Assembly: GCA_964563125.1 (NCBI GenBank)
Contig: CAZLVY010000019.1
Location: 1-34,765 of the forward strand
Length of the DNA: 34,765 nt
Source of the DNA: UBA1368 sp964563125
GTDB lineage: Bacteria; Bacillota; Syntrophomonadia; Syntrophomonadales; Syntrophomonadaceae
Direction of reading: 5' to 3'
The translations under genes were made by a program, and so were the position numbers. Positions 1 to 8,847 of the stretch are shown piece by piece. Every line of letters starts with the position of its first letter. The stretch's first letter is position 1. The notes under the pieces were generated by a model. The model was not told the DNA's origin. It saw nothing but the letters and a program-made list of their open reading frames with translations, and made no database searches.

Positions 1-1412
1 GCAAGAGGACCGATTATGCGCGGCCGGTCCTGGTTTTCGACCATTATGACATAACCCTCCAGATTAGTTTCGGTTTCATAGCCATTAATCTCTACTAACA
101 GCGGATTTCTAGCCCGCGATAAGCTGCCCGTAATATCTAATTCGTGTTTTTGGCCAAATATTTTAACTCCCAGCAGGTTTTTGTAGCGCTTGTTAGTCTG
201 CTCTTCTTTCGTTTCATAAACTTTTATGCCCCTATCTTTAGCCATTAATCTGGCATTAACAAAGTTTACCTTTTCCGACATTACCTGCTCCAAAAGGCCT
301 TTTAAAAAGGCCACAGTCAATATTTCAGTGTCATTTTGAGTGATAGGTCCGGCATAGCTTAATTCTACCCGGCTAATGGGGCTTTTTTCTAACTGATAAT
401 AAAAGCTGCCCATTTTTTCGGCCAGTACGATGTATGGTTTAAGATATTCTAACTCTTCGCTTATCATAGTGGGCAGATTGACGATATTAGGTACTATTTC
501 GCCTTTTAAGGCTTTAATAACCTGTTCAGCAATACTTTCGCCTACACGTTTTTGTGCTTCAAAAGTATCGGCACCTAGATGAGGTGTACATACTACATTG
601 TTAAACAAGAATAGCTGGTTATCCGTTGCAGGTTCCTTTTCAAATACATCAAGAGCCGCGCTAGCTACTTTCGCAGACTTTAATCCTTCAATCAGAGCTG
701 ATTCTTTTATAATTCCTCCGCGAGCGCAATTTATAACCCGTACTCCTGGTTTGGCTAGCTGAAACATTGCTTCATCCAACATATGCATAGTCTCTTCATT
801 ACGAGGAGTGTGTACCGTAATAAAATCTGCCTGTTGTACTAATGCTGCCAAAGTATTAATTTTCTCGGCACCGAATCTTTCGAAGCGCTCTTCCGATATA
901 TATGGGTCATACGCTATTACTCTCATATTAAAAGCTCTAAGCCTAGTGGCAACCATTGATCCTATACGTCCTAAGCCAATTATGCCAACGGTTTTGCCGT
1001 AAAGCTCTACCCCCCGGAATGGTTTGCGGTCCCAAGTACCGCTTTTAAGAAAGTTGTTGGCCCAAGCAGTATTCCGGGCAGAAGATAATAGTAAGCTAAT
1101 GGTTTGTTCCGCTGCGGATATAGTATTGCTGTCCGGTGTGTTAACAACTACTACTCCCTGGCGGGTGCAAGCATCAACATCGATATTATCAATGCCATTG
1201 CCTGCCCGGCCAACTACCTTAAGATTTTTCCCCTTTTTAATAAGTTCTTCATCTACTTTAGTAACACTTCTAACTATCAGTGCATCGTATTGATCAATTA
1301 TATCAAGTAGTTCCTGCCTGGTAATACTTTCTCTATAATCAACTTCGAGTTCTGTCTTGAGTAATATAATACCCTCTTCTGCAATACGTTCACTAACGAT
1401 AACTTTTTTCAT
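1..1412 (-). CDS. serA: D-3-phosphoglycerate dehydrogenase, 3' end cut by window edge
   Basis: Cytosolic enzyme that oxidises 3-phosphoglycerate to 3-phosphohydroxypyruvate with NAD, the first step of serine synthesis. The frame is open from an ATG at 1412 to the window edge, about 470 residues. I read the substrate-binding part, the nucleotide-binding motif GLGRIG (about residues 147-151), the catalytic Arg in CARGG (about 231), the Glu in DVFEKEP and the His in TPHLG (about 278). After these come the intervening domain and the first strand of a C-terminal ACT domain (VIMVENQDRPRIIG), so this is the long ACT-containing type. A GGAGG ribosome site lies just before the start. It follows the aminotransferase gene by 30 bases and is probably co-transcribed with it behind the serine T-box. 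The stop codon lies outside the window. Confidence 0.95.
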   Translation of the reverse strand, partial: MKKVIVSERIAEEGIILLKTELEVDYRESITRQELLDIIDQYDALIVRSVTKVDEELIKKGKNLKVVGRAGNGIDNIDVDACTRQGVVVVNTPDSNTISAAEQTISLLLSSARNTAWANNFLKSGTWDRKPFRGVELYGKTVGIIGLGRIGSMVATRLRAFNMRVIAYDPYISEERFERFGAEKINTLAALVQQADFITVHTPRNEETMHMLDEAMFQLAKPGVRVINCARGGIIKESALIEGLKSAKVASAALDVFEKEPATDNQLFLFNNVVCTPHLGADTFEAQKRVGESIAEQVIKALKGEIVPNIVNLPTMISEELEYLKPYIVLAEKMGSFYYQLEKSPISRVELSYAGPITQNDTEILTVAFLKGLLEQVMSEKVNFVNARLMAKDRGIKVYETKEEQTNKRYKNLLGVKIFGQKHELDITGSLSRARNPLLVEINGYETETNLEGYVIMVENQDRPRIIGPL

Positions 1413-1442
1413 TTTGGTTTCCTCCATTTCTCATCTCATCTC

Positions 1443-2600
1443 TTAATCAAGCCCACCGGCTATAAACTCCTGGGCTTTTATTAATCCGACACCTTTACTA
1501 ATAGGATATCCGTTTTTATTCAAAGTAATTTCTAATGCAGACAAAACTGCCAGTAAATCTAATTCTCTGACATAACCCAGATGGCCAATTCTAAATATAA
1601 CATTCGCCAATGTCTGCTGTCCTCCGGCAATTACAATATTAAATTTTTCTGACATGTATTTGCGTATAGTATCTGCATCAGGACTAACCGGTCCTACCAC
1701 TGATGTGACTGCAGTTGAAGCATATTCTTCATCAGCTAATAATTGTAAGCCCATCGCTTTTACTGCATTTCTTACCATGTTGCGGTAATTTCTGTGTCTC
1801 TTAAGTATATTGTCCAGACCTTCTTCCTGCATCATCTGCAAGGCCTCGTCAAGCCCGTTGAATAATGATAGCGCTGGTGTATAAGGGGTCTGCCCCTTCT
1901 CTAGATACTTTAAACCTGCACTGACATCCCAATAAAAACTCGGATTAGTAACTTTTTTATGAACTCCCCATGCCTTTTCACTAAAAGCTAAAAAGCTTAA
2001 ACCAGGTGGAATCATAAAGGCTTTTTGGGAGCCGCTGGCTACTACATCCAAGCCCCATTCATCCATTCTTAAATCAAGCGCTGCCAGAGAACTGACAGCA
2101 TCTACCATAAATAAAGCGGGGTGATCTGATATGCCCTCTTTTATCCTTTTTATATCATTAAATACCCCTGTTGAAGTTTCATTATGCGTTATTAGAATAG
2201 CTTTAATCTCTGAATTCTTATCGGCTTTTATCCTAGCGATTACCGCTTCGGGGTCGGCCGTTTTTCCCATAGCAAAATCCATTTTTTCTACCTGAGCACC
2301 AAAAATTTCCGCTATTTTAGAAAATCGATCACCAAAAACACCTATGGACACTGCCAAAACCTTGTCGCCGGGAGAGATAAAATTTACTATTGCAGCTTCT
2401 AAAGCGCCTGAACCTGATGCCGGATAAATTAATACATGCTGATTAGTATGATAAATTTGCTTAATACCCCCAGTAACCCTAGTAATAATTTGTTTAAACT
2501 CAGGCCCCCGGTGGTTAATCATAGGTTTGCTCATAGCTCGTACCACTCTATCTGGAATAGGCGTAGGACCTGGAAGAAGTAGATATTGTTCTCCTGTCAT
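1443..2600 (-). CDS. Class V aminotransferase (serine-pyruvate / phosphoserine aminotransferase type)
   Basis: A 385-residue pyridoxal-phosphate aminotransferase of the serine-pyruvate/alanine-glyoxylate family. The N-terminal signature LLLPGPTPIP, the ASGSGALEAA phosphate-binding loop (about 61-70), the Asp of FMVDAVSS (about 167) and the PLP Schiff-base Lys in SGSQKAF (Lys193) are all present. A longer frame opens at 2822, but its first 74 codons run through the T-box and its terminator. The start at 2600 has an AAGGAGG site 8-10 bases upstream and matches the usual family N-terminus. Its place before serA and behind a serine-specifying T-box suggests that it makes phosphoserine from 3-phosphohydroxypyruvate in place of SerC, an inference from context. 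A glyoxylate or pyruvate role is the alternative. Confidence 0.9.
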   Translation of the reverse strand: MTGEQYLLLPGPTPIPDRVVRAMSKPMINHRGPEFKQIITRVTGGIKQIYHTNQHVLIYPASGSGALEAAIVNFISPGDKVLAVSIGVFGDRFSKIAEIFGAQVEKMDFAMGKTADPEAVIARIKADKNSEIKAILITHNETSTGVFNDIKRIKEGISDHPALFMVDAVSSLAALDLRMDEWGLDVVASGSQKAFMIPPGLSFLAFSEKAWGVHKKVTNPSFYWDVSAGLKYLEKGQTPYTPALSLFNGLDEALQMMQEEGLDNILKRHRNYRNMVRNAVKAMGLQLLADEEYASTAVTSVVGPVSPDADTIRKYMSEKFNIVIAGGQQTLANVIFRIGHLGYVRELDLLAVLSALEITLNKNGYPISKGVGLIKAQEFIAGGLD

Positions 2601-2632
2601 TTGCTGATAACCTCCTTGGTTTTTAAATAAAG

Positions 2633-2670
2633 CTACAAAAAACCTCTCATCCCTATAGGGACGAGAGGTT
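2633..2670 (-). terminator. T-box regulated intrinsic terminator
   Basis: On the minus strand a stem of about 13 pairs (AACCTCTCGTCCC with GGGATGAGAGGTT, one G-T pair, loop TATA) is followed by TTTTGTAG. Its 5' arm directly follows the T-box motif, so the same bases can form the antiterminator when uncharged tRNA binds. It lies 33 bases before the aminotransferase start codon. Confidence 0.9.
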
Positions 2671-2840
2671 GTTCCCGCGTTGCCACCCTGATTAGTGTTA
2701 TTTAACACTCGCTTAAAGGTTATAACGGCACCACCGGTTCTGCTTTTACAGACTGCTACCAGGGCGGATTCAAGTTTATGCTGCTCTGGTTCACACCTGC
2801 CACCAGATCTCTTAACCAGCAATAATCTTTACTGTTCCCT
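2633..2840 (-). promoter_or_regulatory. Serine-specific T-box leader (specifier UCC)
   Basis: Leader RNA that reads uncharged tRNA and controls transcription into the aminotransferase-serA operon. The conserved T-box AGGGTGGCAACGCGGG lies at 2674-2689. Stem I begins at 2840 with AGGG followed by AACAGTAA, which contains the AGUA motif, and its 3' strand ends CCCT at 2761-2764. Just before this strand is GAA-TCC-G, the usual layout of a specifier loop. The specifier at 2766-2768 therefore reads UCC, a serine codon, which fits the downstream serine genes. The folding was done by eye. Confidence 0.9.
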
Positions 2841-2874
2841 TTCATCGCAATTGCTTTTATTAATGATTTTCTAG

Positions 2875-2903
2875 ATTATATTACATCCAGTAAGCTTTGG
2901 CAA
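2875..2903 (-). promoter_or_regulatory. SigmaA-type promoter of the serine operon
   Basis: On the minus strand TTGCCA (2898-2903) is separated by 17 bases from a perfect TATAAT (2875-2880). Transcription would start around 2868, about 28 bases before stem I of the T-box. It sits in the gap after the gyrA stop codon, so the serine operon has its own promoter. Confidence 0.85.
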
Positions 2904-2962
2904 ATTGATTTTTATTAATATGCTTTGATACTAACCTACCTAAGCCTGACGATTTTATACTA

Positions 2963-5553
2963 CTATTCTTCTTTTTCAGTGCGGAATCTAGCAACTGCTA
3001 CAATTTTTTCTGCTTCAGGCAGTCTCATTAATAAAACTCCCCGTGAATACCTTTTTTGTATCGGAATTTGATCGGTATCCAACCTTATAATATGCCCCTC
3101 ATCAGTTAGTATAACCATTTCATCTTCCTTAGATGCGATTTTTAAGGCTACCAGATTACCGTTTTTAGGAGTTATGGCAATAGTCTTTACTCCTCTTCCT
3201 CCACGGTTTTGAGTTTTGAATTCGCTTGGGGGGGTACGTTTGCCATATCCCTTTTCTGTGACTAAAACAACATGAGCGTCGGAGCGATCTTTATCAATGC
3301 CTACAACATGGTGCCCCTGGGTGAGTTTTATACCCCTAACCCCGGCAGCATTTCTACCCATAGCTCTGACTTGATCTTCCTCAAAAACGATTGATATTCC
3401 ATCAGAAGTAGCCAGCATTATTTTATCTTTCGCATTTACTCTAATTACACCAACTAATTCATCATCTTCACTCAAATTTACGGCAATTAGTCCGGAACGG
3501 CGAATATTAGCAAAAGCAGATAAAACTACTTTTTTAATCGTGCCTTTTTTAGTTACCATTACAAGATGGCGCTTATCGTCAAACTCCCGCGCTGCTAACA
3601 AAGTAGTTACTTTTTCTTCCGGCCTTAACTCCAGTAAATTAATAAGCGGAATTCCTTTGGCATGTCGCGATGATTCCGGGATATGGTAAGCTTTACAGGA
3701 AAAAGCCCGGCCCTGATTAGTGAAGAATAAAATGTCTACCAAGACACCGGTTACGACTACTTCATTAGTGAAATCCTCCGAGCGGATGGCAGCAGCAGTA
3801 ATTCCTTTGCCCCCTCTATTCTGAACTTTATAAGTGTCAAGTGGTTGTCTCTTTATGTAGCCCCGACTGGTTAAGGTTAACACTACATCATGGTCTTCAA
3901 TAAAATCTTCTTCATTAAAATCTGTATTTTCATAGCTTATTTCGGTTCTTCTCTTATCACCATATTTACCTTTTATCTCATCCAAATCAGTTTTTATCAT
4001 TTGCAAGACTCTTTCCGGTCGAGCTAAAATGTCCTCTAAATCCGATATTTTTTGCAGGATTTCTTCGTATTCGTTCTCTATTTTGCCTCTTTCTAAACCA
4101 GTTAATTGAACCAGACGCATGTCTAAAATAGCATTAGCCTGCAATTCTGATAACGCAAACCGTTCCATTAAGACTGTTCTCGCAGCTTCCCTATCCCGTG
4201 AGCTCCTGATCAGGTTTACTATTTCATCCAGGTTATCTAATGCAATTTTTAAGCCTTCCAGAATATGTTGGCGGTTATAGGCGAGCTTCAATTCATGTTT
4301 NNNNNNNNNNNNNNNNNNNNNNNNNNNNNNNNNNNNNNNNNNNNNNNNNNNNNNNNNNNNNNNNNNNNNNNNNNNNNNNNNNNNNNNNNNNNNNNNNNNN
4401 TTTTTAAGCCTTCCAGAATATGTTGGCGGTTATAGGCGAGCTTCAATTCATGTTTGGTACGACGGGTAATAACATCTTGGCGATGAATTATATATTGCTC
4501 CATCATTTGTTTCAAGGTCAAAACAAGGGGTTGCCCATCAACCAGACTTAGCATGATCGCGCCAAAGCTATCCTCCATCTGGGTATGTTTGAAAAGCTTG
4601 TTAACAACTATATTTATATTTACATCGCGGCGTACTTCGATAACGACTCTAATACCTTGACGATCTGACTCGTCTCTTAAGTCAACAATGCCTTCAATTT
4701 TTTTATCCCGCACCAGCTCGGCTATTTTTTCCACTAGTCGGGCTTTATTTACCTGATATGGTATTTCCGTAACTATTATGGCATTACGTCCATTTTTTCT
4801 TTCTTCAATTTCATATTTTGCTCTAACTTTAAAAGAACCTCTCCCGGTTTCATACGCCTGTTTAACACCACTAATCTGCATAATCCCGCCAGTTGGGAAG
4901 TCTGGCCCTGGAACTACTTCCATCAATTCTTCAAGCGTTGCCTGCGGGTTATCAATTACCATTTTTATTCCTTCCACAATTTCAGTAAGATTATGGGGAG
5001 GAATATTAGTAGCCATACCTACTGCTATACCGGTAGAACCGTTTATTAACAAATTAGGAATTCTAGCTGGTAATACATGGGGTTCAAGTCTTGAGTCATC
5101 ATAGTTTGGCCGCCAGTCTACCGTTTCTTTATCAATATCTTTCAACATTTCTTCAGTTATTTTAGCCATTCTGGATTCGGTATAACGCATGGCTGCTGCG
5201 GAGTCGCCATCGATAGAACCAAAATTTCCGTGTCCATCTACCAACGGATAGCGCATGGAAAATGGCTGAGCTAATTTCACCATAGTCTGGTAAATAGCAG
5301 TATCACCATGGGGATGGTATTTACCCATTACTTCACCAACGATATTGGCTGACTTTCTATGTGGTTTATCTGCGGTCATGCCCTGATCATGCAAAGCATA
5401 TAAAATACGGCGATGAACTGGTTTCAGTCCGTCTCTTACATCGGGAAGTGCCCGTGAAACTATTACGCTCATCGAATATTCCAAAAAGGATTTGCTTACT
5501 TCTTTTTCTATGTCAATTGGTATTACTTTTTCAAAAAGATTATCCTGTCCCAC
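2963..5553 (-). CDS. gyrA: DNA gyrase subunit A (interrupted by an artificial N gap)
   Basis: Breakage-reunion subunit of DNA gyrase, which introduces negative supercoils together with GyrB. GTG start at 5553 behind AGGAGG. The catalytic Tyr is in AMRYTES (Tyr124). The C-terminal domain carries the GyrA-box QNRGGKG and a second copy QNRGGRG, which favours gyrase over topoisomerase IV. A run of 100 N at 4301-4400 splits the frame. The 55 bases before it (4246-4300) equal the 55 bases after it (4401-4455), both encoding the tail of KLAYNRQHILEGLK. Dropping the N run and one copy gives one frame of 811 residues, normal for GyrA. The quinolone-determining region reads HGDTAIYQ, with Thr85 and Gln89 at the positions of E. 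coli Ser83 and Asp87. It lies 12 bases after gyrB. Confidence 0.95.
4301..4400. other. Assembly gap of 100 N (artificial)
   Basis: Exactly 100 N. The 55 bases on each side (4246-4300 and 4401-4455) are identical, as expected when two de Bruijn contigs that overlap by the k-mer length are joined with a fixed-size spacer. No sequence is likely to be missing. Confidence 0.9.
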
Positions 5554-5565
5554 TTCTGCACCTCC

Positions 5566-7470
5566 TTATATATCCAAATTAGTAACATAGCGCGCATTAG
5601 CATTTATAAATTCCCGACGCGGTTCTACATTATCACCCATTAAATCAGAGAAAATCTTTTCCGCTTGAATAGCATCATCAATATTAACTTGGAGAATAGT
5701 ACGCGTTTCAGCATTCATTGTAGTAATCCACAACTGTTCCGGATCCATTTCACCCAGGCCTTTATAGCGTTGGAGTGACCACTTTTTATCTGTTTCTTTG
5801 TTAAAATTCTCCAAATCTTGATCATTATAAAAATAGTGAACTTCTTTGCCTCTTTTTAAACCGTATAAGGGCGGTTGTGCAATATAAATATAGCCATGAT
5901 CAATTAATTCCCTCATGTATCGGTAAAAGAAAGTTAAGAGCAAAATTCTGATATGTGAGCCGTCTACATCAGCATCCGTCATAATAAGCAATTTGTGATA
6001 ACGAGCTTTAGTTATATCAAAATCTTCGCCTACTCCAGTACCCATGGCGGTAATTAAATTACGAATTTCTTCGCTACCTAGTACTCTATCTAAGCGTGCT
6101 TTTTCTACATTAAGAATTTTACCTCTTAATGGTAAAATGGCCTGATACATTCTATCTCTTCCCATTTTTGCTGATCCACCTGCTGAATCTCCTTCAACTA
6201 TAAATAATTCAGAACTGGCCGGATCACGATTGCTGCAATCAGCTAATTTTCCGGGTAGTGAAGTGGATTCTAAAATACTTTTGCGACGCGTCAATTCACG
6301 GGCTTTTTTTGCTGCTTCTCTGGCCCGCCGGGCTGAAATAGCTTTTTCAACGATTTTTTTTGCAGCTGTAGGGTTTTCCTGCAAATAATCCTGTACCGAT
6401 TCATAAACTGCACTTTCTGTAACCCCTCTGATATAAGTATTACCCAGCTTCGTTTTAGTTTGTCCCTCAAACTGAGGATCTTTGACCAAGACGGCAACGA
6501 TAGCTACTATTCCTTCTCTTATATCTTCGCCGGAAAGATTTGTATCATTTTCTTTTAATTGTCCATTTTTTCTGGCATAATCATTTACTACTCTGGTCAG
6601 GGCGTTTTTAAAGCCTACTTCGTGGGTACCGCCTTCCTGAGTCCGGATATTATTGGCAAATGAATATATATTTTCGCTGTAACCGTTATTATATTGAATT
6701 GCAACTTCCACTATTACGTCATCTTTAGTATCGTTAAAATAAATAACTGGCTGGTTAACAATTTCTTTATTCTTGTTAATATAAGCAACAAAATCCATTA
6801 ATCCATTGGATATATATTGATTCTTATAGGGTTCTTCATCTCTTTCATCAATTAAATTAATGATTAATCCTTTATTTAAAAAAGATAACTCGCGTAATCT
6901 TTGAATAATAATCTCGCGATCAAACACCAGCTCTTCGAATATTTCCTCATCCGGGAAAAAGTGAATCGTTGTTCCTGTTTGTTTGGTATTACCTAATACC
7001 TGTAATTCAGTAATCGGTTTACCACGCTGATAATCCTGGCGATAAATATGACCATCCCTTTTTACTGTAATTTTCAGCAGCGATGACAAAGCATTAACAA
7101 CCGATAATCCGACCCCGTGTAGACCACCTGATATTGTATAACCACTGCCTCCAAATTTTCCTCCTGAATGCAGAGTTGTCATAATAACTTCAATAGCTGG
7201 TATATTCATCGTAGGATGATTATCGACTGGTATGCCGCGACCATTATCACTTACAGATACAGTGTTGTCGCTGTGAATGATAACATCAATGGTATCACAC
7301 TCTCCTACAACGGATTCGTCTATACTATTGTCCACTATCTCAAAAACCAGATGATGCAAGCCTTTTGGACCAGTTGATCCAATATACATACCTGGTCTTT
7401 TTCTAACAGCCTCAAGTCCTTCTAAAACCTGTATATCTGAAGCATTATAACCATTTTCATTAGTACCCAA
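5566..7470 (-). CDS. gyrB: DNA gyrase subunit B
   Basis: ATPase subunit of DNA gyrase, 634 residues, the usual length for a Gram-positive GyrB without inserts. The GHKL ATPase motifs EIVDNSIDE and DNGRGIPVD are near the N-terminus, and GLHGVGLSVVNAL follows at about 115. The TOPRIM motifs EGDSAGGSAK (about 425) and DADVDGSHI (about 500) and the C-terminal QRYKGLGEM motif are present. The start is TTG at 7470 with AAGGAGGT seven bases upstream; the ATG a few codons later has no such site. gyrA follows by 12 bases and remB precedes by 3, so the set from dnaN to gyrA is probably one transcription unit. Confidence 0.97.
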   Translation of the reverse strand: MGTNENGYNASDIQVLEGLEAVRKRPGMYIGSTGPKGLHHLVFEIVDNSIDESVVGECDTIDVIIHSDNTVSVSDNGRGIPVDNHPTMNIPAIEVIMTTLHSGGKFGGSGYTISGGLHGVGLSVVNALSSLLKITVKRDGHIYRQDYQRGKPITELQVLGNTKQTGTTIHFFPDEEIFEELVFDREIIIQRLRELSFLNKGLIINLIDERDEEPYKNQYISNGLMDFVAYINKNKEIVNQPVIYFNDTKDDVIVEVAIQYNNGYSENIYSFANNIRTQEGGTHEVGFKNALTRVVNDYARKNGQLKENDTNLSGEDIREGIVAIVAVLVKDPQFEGQTKTKLGNTYIRGVTESAVYESVQDYLQENPTAAKKIVEKAISARRAREAAKKARELTRRKSILESTSLPGKLADCSNRDPASSELFIVEGDSAGGSAKMGRDRMYQAILPLRGKILNVEKARLDRVLGSEEIRNLITAMGTGVGEDFDITKARYHKLLIMTDADVDGSHIRILLLTFFYRYMRELIDHGYIYIAQPPLYGLKRGKEVHYFYNDQDLENFNKETDKKWSLQRYKGLGEMDPEQLWITTMNAETRTILQVNIDDAIQAEKIFSDLMGDNVEPRREFINANARYVTNLDI

Positions 7471-7473
7471 AGT

Positions 7474-7725
7474 TTATACCTCCTTGTAGAAATTTTCGGA
7501 ACGTCTAAATAATGTTGTTGATGAAATAGGTGATAAATAAACTTTATCTATACAAATAATTAAAGCTTTTTCTTTCCCTTTTTCATTTATATTAAATATA
7601 TTTTTTTCCATCTTAGCAATTTCAATAATTTCTTTTATATCTTTTGATATGGGTGGTTCAATATTTAAAATGGCAATAATATCTTTTGATGAAACAATAT
7701 AATTGTTGCCAAGATGAATATACAT
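7474..7725 (-). CDS. remB: RemB/YaaB-type DUF370 protein
   Basis: Small protein of the DUF370 (RemA/RemB) family, 83 residues, beginning MYIHLGNNYIVSSKDIIAILN, which closely resembles Bacillus YaaB/RemB. In Bacillus it lies between recF and gyrB, exactly as here. RemA of this family is a DNA-binding regulator of matrix genes; RemB is less well defined, so the regulatory role is family knowledge only. Two ATGs are possible, at 7731 (overlapping the recF stop as ATGA) and 7725. I chose 7725 because GAGGAGG sits seven bases before it and only one base before the first ATG. Confidence 0.88.
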   Translation of the reverse strand: MYIHLGNNYIVSSKDIIAILNIEPPISKDIKEIIEIAKMEKNIFNINEKGKEKALIICIDKVYLSPISSTTLFRRSENFYKEV

Positions 7726-7727
7726 TT

Positions 7728-8828
7728 TCATTCCTCCTCAAATAAACTACCGTTTTTTATTGAATAAATTTGCGCATTTACCTTTGTAATATTATCAAGA
7801 CTTACTGAAGAAAGAAAACTCTGAAAACTAGCTTGGGACAATTGCTCTATAAGCAATTTTTTTTTGGCTTCATCAAGTTCGGCAAGTACTTCGTCAAGTA
7901 AAAATAGGGGGAAAAAGCCTCTAATCTTTTTAAATGCGTAAATTTCAGCTAGTTTTAATGTCACAGCAAGATTTCTTTGCTGCCCCTGAGAAGCAAAAAG
8001 GCGAGCAATTTTATCATCCAAGTAAATATTTAAGTCATCAAGGTGGGGACCAATCAAAGTAGTCCCACGCATTAATTCTTCGTCCTTCTTGATTAGAACC
8101 TGTTCAGCCAGAACTTTTTTTAAAATTTCATGATTAATTTTACCACTTAAGACAGGAAATGAAAGCGCATATCTGATTTTAATTGCATGGTGTTCGTTGT
8201 TTAAGAGCGGAAAAATCTTTTGACATGCTTCATCTAAAATATTTATAAAGTTTATGCGATTAATAATTAAGTGCACCGCAGTTTCAATAAAAATCTCATT
8301 AATCACAGACAAGGATTTGCCAGTTGCCTGCTTATGTTTTATTAATAAATTTCTCTTTTTGAGAATCTTGTTATAGTTATCAAGTTGCAATGTATAATCT
8401 GCTGATACTTGTCTAAGTGTAAAGTCCAAAAAATTACGTCTTTTAACCGGAGAGCCCTTAATCAAATAAAGATCATCGGGTGTAAATATAACTACCCGGA
8501 GATTGTTTTCTTGTGATATCTTTGCTTTCTTGCTATTTATTGTTAAATCCTTACCAATTTCGGGTCTGTATTTTAATAGTGCTTCTATTTTTCTATCCTG
8601 GTAGTTATATTTGGCATTGATAATATAGGATTCTGCGTCATATTGAAGAAAATTTAAGTCTTTACCGGTTCTGAAAGAACTACCGGTAGCAAGGACAAAA
8701 ATCGATTCCAAAAGATTAGTTTTTCCTTGAGCATTTTCGCCAGCCAAAATATTTAAACCAGGTCCAGGCAAAAAATCAATTTGCTTTATATTACGGAAAT
8801 TCCTGATCTTATACTCGTTAATCTTCAA
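7728..8828 (-). CDS. recF: DNA replication and repair protein RecF
   Basis: SMC-like ATPase that helps load RecA at gapped DNA, 366 residues. The Walker A motif GENAQGKT is at residues 30-37, the ABC-type signature FASQGQQRNLAV at about 285 and the Walker B FLLDEVLAELDE at about 315. The likely start is TTG at 8828; it gives the family-typical N-terminus KINEYKIRNFRN. An AGGAGA site lies about 13 bases upstream, longer than usual, so the start is moderately secure. It follows dnaN by 19 bases and its end overlaps the upstream ATG option of remB. Confidence 0.95.
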   Translation of the reverse strand: MKINEYKIRNFRNIKQIDFLPGPGLNILAGENAQGKTNLLESIFVLATGSSFRTGKDLNFLQYDAESYIINAKYNYQDRKIEALLKYRPEIGKDLTINSKKAKISQENNLRVVIFTPDDLYLIKGSPVKRRNFLDFTLRQVSADYTLQLDNYNKILKKRNLLIKHKQATGKSLSVINEIFIETAVHLIINRINFINILDEACQKIFPLLNNEHHAIKIRYALSFPVLSGKINHEILKKVLAEQVLIKKDEELMRGTTLIGPHLDDLNIYLDDKIARLFASQGQQRNLAVTLKLAEIYAFKKIRGFFPLFLLDEVLAELDEAKKKLLIEQLSQASFQSFLSSVSLDNITKVNAQIYSIKNGSLFEEE

Positions 8829-8847
8829 TTTTTTAAAACTTCTCTCC

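Noticed and set aside
2601..2822. N-terminal extension of the aminotransferase frame (74 codons)
   Set aside because: It runs through the T-box specifier region and terminator hairpin; the start at 2600 has the ribosome site and the family N-terminus.
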